DNA from: Desulfobacterales bacterium
Lineage (GTDB): Bacteria; Desulfobacterota; Desulfobacteria; Desulfobacterales; JAFDCJ01
Assembly: GCA_020345785.1 (NCBI GenBank)
Contig: CP070771.1
Location: 4,816,531 to 4,825,980, forward strand
DNA: 9,450 bases
Direction: 5' to 3'
Shown here: piece after piece, positions 5,687-9,450 of the stretch
Numbering within the stretch: position 1 is the stretch's first letter
How the letters are laid out: the number at the start of each line of letters is the position of its first letter
Translations under genes and position numbers: made by a program
Notes under the pieces: generated by a model
What the model saw: only the letters and a program-made list of their open reading frames with translations
The model's database searches: none
What the model was told of the DNA's origin: nothing

Positions 5687-6492
5687 TATTTTCCTTTGAA
5701 TTTGGGCGGTCTCTTTTCCATAAACGCCGTCACGGCTTCAACGACATCTTCCGAGGGAAGCGCAGCCGTGTTTTTCTGCGCTACGTAATTCAACCCGGCC
5801 TCGATGCCGTAATCCCGGCTATATAAGATAACGTCTTTGGCGCCCTGAACCGTCAGGGGCGGGCATGCGGCAATCTGAAGCGCCAGTTTTTTCGCTTCGG
5901 TATACAATGCTTCGCGATCTTCGCAGATCCGCGTGATTAAATGCATTTGGAAGGCTTCCTCGGCCGTGAAATCGCGGCCGGTCAATGCCAGTTCCCGAAA
6001 CCAGCCGTGACCGATGATGTAGGGCAAGCGTTGAAGGGTACCCAGGTCGGCGATAATCCCCATGCGGGTTTCTCGAATGCTGAATACTGCATCTTTGGTG
6101 GCGAGCCGGATGTCACAGGCACTGATCAGATCGACCCCGCCGCCGATGCAATGGCTGTGGACCGCCGCAATCACGGGTTTGCGGCATTTTTCTATTTTTG
6201 TTAAACCGGCCTGAAGCGCTAAAATCTTCATGCGGGTTGCTTCCCGCTGATCGGCGGCTTCACCGCTTAGCAGCGATGCAGCTTCTTCCAGGTCGGTTCC
6301 GGCAGTAAAGCTTTTGCCCTCGGCCTTGATAACCACCACCCGAATGGCGGGATCCTGGTCGAACGCTTCTAAAAGCTCGGCCAGTTCCTCAAAGAATGCA
6401 GATCCCATGACGTTGCGTTTTTCGGGCCGATTCAGGGTCAACCAGGCAATTTGCTCTTCTCGCTCAACTTTGAATTGGGTGGATTCACTCAT
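5686..6492 (-). CDS. Crotonase-superfamily enzyme, delta(3,5)-delta(2,4)-dienoyl-CoA isomerase-like
   Basis: A 268-residue cytoplasmic crotonase fold enzyme acting on acyl-CoA thioesters. The oxyanion-hole regions are SFTAGTDL (61-68) and HCIGGGVDL (114-122). Three acidic residues, Asp121 (GGGVDL), Glu141 (ETRMG) and Asp149 (ADLGTLQRLP), have the same spacing (20 and 8) as Asp176, Glu196 and Asp204 of rat ECH1. The surrounding words CIGGGVDLISACDIR and ADxGTLQRLP are also ECH1-like. This points to shifting double bonds in 3,5-dienoyl-CoAs during unsaturated fatty-acid oxidation, instead of plain enoyl-CoA hydration. A hydratase on another substrate remains possible. The ATG at 6492 follows GAGAGG about 9 nt upstream. 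It is the first gene of a likely two-gene unit with the racemase-like gene. Confidence 0.92.
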   Translation of the reverse strand: MSESTQFKVEREEQIAWLTLNRPEKRNVMGSAFFEELAELLEAFDQDPAIRVVVIKAEGKSFTAGTDLEEAASLLSGEAADQREATRMKILALQAGLTKIEKCRKPVIAAVHSHCIGGGVDLISACDIRLATKDAVFSIRETRMGIIADLGTLQRLPYIIGHGWFRELALTGRDFTAEEAFQMHLITRICEDREALYTEAKKLALQIAACPPLTVQGAKDVILYSRDYGIEAGLNYVAQKNTAALPSEDVVEAVTAFMEKRPPKFKGK

Positions 6493-6541
6493 AACTTCTG
6501 ACCTCTCTTTCGTAATTACTCCGCCCTGAAAAATAGACCAT

Positions 6542-6583
6542 CCAGGGTTGTACCTGGCTTTTCAACAACTGAAGAAAGTTGTT
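6542..6583 (-). promoter_or_regulatory. Two tandem hairpins in the crotonase gene leader
   Basis: CCAGG (6542-6546) pairs with CCTGG (6553-6557), and AACAACT (6564-6570) pairs with AGTTGTT (6577-6583) across a 6-nt loop. Both lie 50-91 bp upstream of the ATG at 6492 and could fold in the mRNA leader or be an operator. No known riboswitch was recognised. Confidence 0.35.
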
Positions 6584-6727
6584 CGCTCCAAGGCCCGGCG
6601 GACTAATTATTCAATGCTGCGCATTTTTCTTTTAGGTTTCATATCCCACAATATGCTTACACTTTTATCAGGTTCCACAAAAATTTGTTGTCCTCCTCCT
6701 TTCTAAAGGGGAGTTAGAGGGGACTTT

Positions 6728-6895
6728 GCCTTCGATCAAGCTGGCTGCTCAGCGTCCAGCGGCTGCGCTGCCTGCCCTCCGTCCTGTCCCGTCGCAGTCA
6801 CGCTGCAAGCGTGACGAAGTCGGAAGCCTGGAAGGCGAAGGGGGGACACCTGAACCCCGCCTGCGGGGTCGAAGCCCCTCCGGCGTTTCGAAGGC
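6728..6895. repeat. GC-rich block with nested inverted repeats
   Basis: GCCTTCGA (6728-6735) is mirrored by TCGAAGGC (6888-6895), enclosing a GC-rich stretch. Inside are GTCACGCT-GCA-AGCGTGAC (6797-6815) and CCCCGC-CT-GCGGGG (6855-6868). GACACCTGAA occurs at 6845-6854 and again at 6898-6907, the second copy just outside. The composition is clearly richer in G+C than the flanks. It may be an interspersed repeat or a structured RNA; it is not recognised as a known family. Confidence 0.5.
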
Positions 6896-6947
6896 CAGAC
6901 ACCTGAAACCTTGATTTAATAGAATCATCTTCCAATGTCAAAGGGAA

Positions 6948-6976
6948 TTGACTCCTATCCGGGGATGGAGTATGGT
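6948..6976 (+). promoter_or_regulatory. Sigma70-like promoter for rarD
   Basis: TTGACT (6948-6953), a 17-nt spacer and TATGGT (6971-6976). The start would be near 6983, giving a leader of about 75 nt. The -10 is imperfect, but the -35 and spacing are good. Confidence 0.45.
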
Positions 6977-7058
6977 GCCGGCTGCAATTAATAAGAGTTC
7001 ATCGTTATTTGTTACTGGATAATAGTTTAGGGCATTTCAAACAGATTTTCAGTCAACC

Positions 7059-7967
7059 ATGGAAAGTTCCCAATCCACCGGACCAAAATCAGAGTCAATA
7101 CCGGGTGTGATCTATGCGGTGTCGGCTTTTCTTATCTGGGGTCTGGTCCCGATATACTGGAAAGCGCTCGTTGCAGTTCCCCCGCTGGAAATTATTCTGC
7201 ACCGGGTGGTCTGGTCATTTACGTTTCTATTAATCTTAATCATTGTGGGTCGCCGCTGGAATGAATTCTTCAACGCGCTGAAGGATCTTAGAATCCTGCT
7301 GACGCTTTTCTCAACAGCCGTTATCCTGGGGCTTAACTGGTGGTTGTATGTATGGGCAATTAACAATGATTACATGCTGCAAGGCAGTCTTGGCTATTAT
7401 ATCAATCCGCTGGTAAACGTTGTATTCGGGGTCCTATTTCTCAGAGAGCGCCTGCGACCAGCGCAGGTTCTGGCGGTTTTACTGGCGGGGGTGGGGGTTG
7501 TCTACCTTACCATTTCTTACGGAGTATTTCCCTGGATAGCGCTTGCGCTGGCCTCATCTTTCGGGTTATATGGTCTGATCCGAAAAGTAGCACCGGTCGG
7601 GCCGCTGGTGGGTCTATGCATTGAAACCATGCTGCTGACAATCCCGGCAGCAGCCTATCTCATCTATCTTGGGGCTAAAGGAACCGGCTCTTTTCTTCGC
7701 GGAAGTATGCGTATCGATTTACTTCTCCTGGGGACCTCGGTGCTGACTGCTGTTCCTTTAACTTTTTTCACAGCGGGTGCCAGGCGGATAAATCTTTCCA
7801 CCGTCGGTCTGCTGCAGTATATTGCGCCCACCGGCATTTTTTTGCTGGCAGTATTTTATTACCAAGAGTCTTTTTCAAAGGTTCAGGTCTTTACTTTTAT
7901 CATGATCTGGACGGCTCTGGCCATCTATTCGACGGATTCGGTGATCTATTTTCGAAGGACGGGATGA
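7059..7967 (+). CDS. rarD: RarD protein, EamA/DMT-superfamily permease
   Basis: A 302-residue inner-membrane protein of the drug/metabolite transporter superfamily, close in length to E. coli RarD (296). Extended words recalled from RarD are present: FLIWGLVPIYWK (24-35), HRVVWSF (48-54), NWWLYVWAINN (93-103), LGYYINPLVNVVFG (111-124), SFGLYGLIRK (167-176), IETM (188-191) and LSTVGLLQYIAPT (246-258). About ten hydrophobic helices are expected, as in two EamA repeats. The transported substrate is unknown; the name comes from a chloramphenicol-sensitivity phenotype and says little about physiology. The ATG at 7059 is the first start after in-frame stops (TAA/TAG near 7020-7028), but no clear Shine-Dalgarno precedes it, so translation may be weak. 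It appears monocistronic, with a G-rich tract straight after the stop. Confidence 0.94.
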   Translation: MESSQSTGPKSESIPGVIYAVSAFLIWGLVPIYWKALVAVPPLEIILHRVVWSFTFLLILIIVGRRWNEFFNALKDLRILLTLFSTAVILGLNWWLYVWAINNDYMLQGSLGYYINPLVNVVFGVLFLRERLRPAQVLAVLLAGVGVVYLTISYGVFPWIALALASSFGLYGLIRKVAPVGPLVGLCIETMLLTIPAAAYLIYLGAKGTGSFLRGSMRIDLLLLGTSVLTAVPLTFFTAGARRINLSTVGLLQYIAPTGIFLLAVFYYQESFSKVQVFTFIMIWTALAIYSTDSVIYFRRTG

Positions 7968-7968
7968 C

Positions 7969-8025
7969 GGGTTGCGGGGTGCGTGCGGGGTGCGGGGTGC
8001 GTGTTACGGGGTGCGGGTTGTGGGG
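7969..8025 (+). repeat. G-run cluster, G-quadruplex candidate, right after rarD
   Basis: Seven runs of three or four G (7969, 7976, 7987, 7994, 8008, 8015 and 8022) are separated by short TGC/TTGC-type spacers, from degenerate repetition of GGGGTGC. The first run begins 2 nt after the rarD stop, on the transcribed-sense strand, so both DNA and RNA quadruplexes are possible. Confidence 0.65.
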
Positions 8026-8047
8026 TACAGACGGCTCACGGCGCGAG

Positions 8048-8153
8048 GGTTGGTTGGGTTGATTGCCCCGGTTTAATTCGCTTCACTGAATTCTGCGAAA
8101 TATTTAATGGGGTGAAAGTTGACTAAGTTGTTAGAGTTGATTGGGTTGGTGCC
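8048..8153. repeat. Degenerate TTGGGTTGATT-type repeats
   Basis: GGTTGGTTGGGTTGATTG near 8048-8065 and the stretch 8117-8153 (TTGACTAAGTTG, GAGTTGATTGGGTTGG) repeat the same words imperfectly. Between them lies AATTCGC...GCGAAAT, a short imperfect hairpin. This looks like replication-slippage or interspersed repeat DNA rather than a binding array. Confidence 0.4.
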
Positions 8154-8271
8154 TACGAACTCAAGCACTCACGAGCATATCAGCTTACCAGCTTCACAAC
8201 GTCCCACCTTCTCACCTTCTGATATTCTCATCTTATGAAACCTTTTTACTGACACTTTATCCAAAAGATAA

Positions 8272-8300
8272 TTGACCTAAAGGGGAGGATGCATTATGGT
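8272..8300 (+). promoter_or_regulatory. Sigma70-like promoter for the efflux adaptor gene
   Basis: TTGACC (8272-8277), a 17-nt spacer and TATGGT (8295-8300). The layout is the same as that proposed for rarD, including the -10 word. A start near 8307 leaves a leader of about 97 nt. Confidence 0.45.
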
Positions 8301-8403
8301 ATTCTGCCTATAAAAGATCTTTGATTTCAAAGCAGCTTTTGGTGCTGTGTCCCGTAAATAATTGCCAAGAGACCCTTTCAATTTTTTTTGTGGGAGGTTT
8401 AAT

Positions 8404-9450
8404 ATGACCAAACAGACATTAAAGCAGATGACCTGGCTGCTCTGCATACTGATTGCCCTGACCGCATGCAAAGAAAAAACTGAAATTGTGGAAGAGATCA
8501 GGGCCATCAAGACGATTACCGTCTCCGAGCAGGCTACAGAGCAGATACGAAGATTTTCCGGGATTGTCGCGGCCGTCGATTCCTCCGGCCTCAGCTTTCA
8601 GGTCGGCGGACAGGTTGTGTCGGTGGAAGTTGATATTGGAGATCGCGTTAAAAAAGACCAGGTGCTCGCGGTCCTGGATGAGGAGCCCTACCAGTTGGAT
8701 CAGAATGCGGCCGAGGCTGAACTGGTAAAGGCTAAGGCGAATGTTGTCAACACTCAGTCGGAATACGAGCGCCAAAAAAGGGTTTACGAACAGGGCGCGG
8801 GGGCAAAAAGTGATTTGGATACCGCAGAATATAATTACAAAGCCGCCAGGAGCGCAGTTAATTTTCAGATTGCCAGACTGGATCAAGCCAAGCGCAATCT
8901 TCGTAAAACGAAGTTGATCTCCCCTTACGACGGCACCATCGCCTGGCGGGCAGTAAATCCGAACGAGGAGGTGAAGGTCGGGCAGAAAGTGTTCGAAATT
9001 AATGCCACCGGCACAATGGAGGTACAGCTGGCCGTCCCGGAGACCACCATCGACCGGATACACATCGATGATCCGGCGACGATCACCTTTTCCACGCTGC
9101 CGGGCGAGTCCGCCAAAGGCCGTATTTCCTTTATCGGTTCCGCCGCTGTTAAGGCCAACGCCTTTCCGGTCAAAGTGGAGTTGATTGATCCGAACGAAAA
9201 AGTAAAACCCGGCATGACCGCTGAAGCCAATCTTTCTATGAAAGATGAAAACCAGCAGCCCGGTTACCTGGTTCCGCTCCAGGCACTGCTGCCTGCCCCG
9301 GAGGCGAACCGGGGGTATGCCTTTGTGTATGACCCCGATACATCGACGGTCAAAAAAACTGCGGTCCGCTCCCGCGGCACAGAACAAAAAAAAGCAATCG
9401 TATACGAGGGTCTGGCGGCCGGGGACATTATTGCCGTGGCCGGCGTGAGT
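8404..9450 (+). CDS. RND efflux periplasmic adaptor lipoprotein (membrane fusion protein; C-terminus beyond window)
   Basis: The periplasmic adaptor of a tripartite RND export system, bridging an inner-membrane pump and an outer-membrane channel. The frame is open for 349 codons to the right edge; families of this kind are about 360-400 residues, so only the tail is missing. The N-terminus is a lipoprotein signal with lipobox LTAC and Cys22 as the lipid-bearing residue. A first biotinyl-lipoyl half (about 63-93, VGGQVVSVEVDIGDRVKKDQ) leads to an alpha-helical hairpin (about 97-168, rich in A/E/K/Q). The second lipoyl half follows (about 172-198, ISPYDGTI), then the beta-barrel (from about 205) and the start of the membrane-proximal domain. 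The ATG at 8404 follows GGGAGG with a 6-nt gap. Pump and channel genes would be expected just downstream. The substrate cannot be told. Confidence 0.93.
   Translation, partial: MTKQTLKQMTWLLCILIALTACKEKTEIVEEIRAIKTITVSEQATEQIRRFSGIVAAVDSSGLSFQVGGQVVSVEVDIGDRVKKDQVLAVLDEEPYQLDQNAAEAELVKAKANVVNTQSEYERQKRVYEQGAGAKSDLDTAEYNYKAARSAVNFQIARLDQAKRNLRKTKLISPYDGTIAWRAVNPNEEVKVGQKVFEINATGTMEVQLAVPETTIDRIHIDDPATITFSTLPGESAKGRISFIGSAAVKANAFPVKVELIDPNEKVKPGMTAEANLSMKDENQQPGYLVPLQALLPAPEANRGYAFVYDPDTSTVKKTAVRSRGTEQKKAIVYEGLAAGDIIAVAGVS

Larger units (their letters stand above)
6493..7058. other. Long divergent gap between the crotonase gene and rarD
   Basis: About 570 bp without a credible gene. From left to right it holds two small hairpins in the crotonase leader (6542-6583), an AT-rich stretch (6600-6690), a CTCCTTT/AAAGG small inverted repeat (about 6696-6715), a GC-rich structured block (6715-6910), a promoter-like pair (6948-6976) and the rarD leader. 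The only frame inside the block (6726-6914) is proline/arginine-rich, lacks a ribosome binding site and looks like a composition artefact. Confidence 0.5.
7968..8403. other. Repeat-rich gap between rarD and the efflux adaptor gene
   Basis: About 435 bp with no credible gene. It opens with a G-run cluster (7969-8025), continues with TTGGGTTGATT-like low-complexity DNA (8048-8153) and a C/T-rich stretch of short words such as CAGCTT and CACCTTCT (8155-8235). It ends with a promoter-like pair and leader. In the leader, CTTTGA and TCAAAG (about 8319-8332) form a small palindrome. A run of eight T precedes the Shine-Dalgarno GGGAGG (8392-8397). Confidence 0.5.

Noticed and set aside
6726..6914. 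62-codon frame in the GC-rich block
   Set aside because: Arg/Pro/Gly-biased, no Shine-Dalgarno, lies over nested inverted repeats.
7968..8235. Repeat-rich gap as a replication origin or iteron array
   Set aside because: Words are degenerate and irregularly spaced; no DnaA boxes or replication gene nearby.
8419..9387. 322-codon open frame antisense to the efflux adaptor
   Set aside because: Fully overlaps a convincing membrane fusion protein; no family resemblance or ribosome binding site.

Overview
The window holds seven recognisable protein genes. No RNA gene, CRISPR array, transposase or integrase was found. The gene set is a Ni-type CO dehydrogenase, a phosphate-type permease with its DUF47 partner, a CaiB/BaiF-AMACR family enzyme next to a crotonase, RarD, and an RND membrane-fusion protein. 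Together with moderate base composition and intergenic DNA full of degenerate short-word repeats, this suggests an anaerobic, probably sulfate-reducing deltaproteobacterium (Desulfobacterota) able to use the Wood-Ljungdahl pathway. That assignment is inference; no taxonomic marker is present.

Layout: (1) 1-1682, minus strand: cooS, lacking its C-terminus at the window edge. Upstream is a 30-bp near-perfect palindrome overlapping or flanking the likely promoter. (2) 1683-2080: divergent control region with a sigma70-like promoter pointing right. (3) 2081-3040 and 3443-4093, plus strand: a PiT-family transporter and a DUF47/PhoU-like protein, separated by about 400 bp holding a 14-bp perfect inverted repeat. 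(4) 4094-4388: convergent gap with a MITE-like element (long imperfect arms, central hairpin). (5) 6492 to 4389, minus strand: a crotonase with the three acidic residues of dienoyl-CoA isomerase, then a protein with the catalytic triad of alpha-methylacyl-CoA racemase; an inverted repeat lies between them. (6) 6493-7058: long gap with a GC-rich structured block and a rightward promoter. (7) 7059-7967: rarD. (8) 7968-8403: G-run cluster, low-complexity DNA and a promoter. (9) 8404 to the right edge: RND efflux adaptor lipoprotein, missing its last residues.

How the genes may work together: the crotonase and racemase-like gene look like a small auxiliary beta-oxidation unit for unsaturated or methyl-branched acyl-CoAs. 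The CO dehydrogenase could oxidise the resulting acetyl-CoA carbon through the reverse Wood-Ljungdahl route. PiT plus DUF47 is a standard phosphate uptake pair. RarD and the adaptor are transport genes unrelated to this core. I see no convincing new multi-gene system. The most unusual signals are non-coding: the cooS palindrome and a different class of repeat in most of the gaps.
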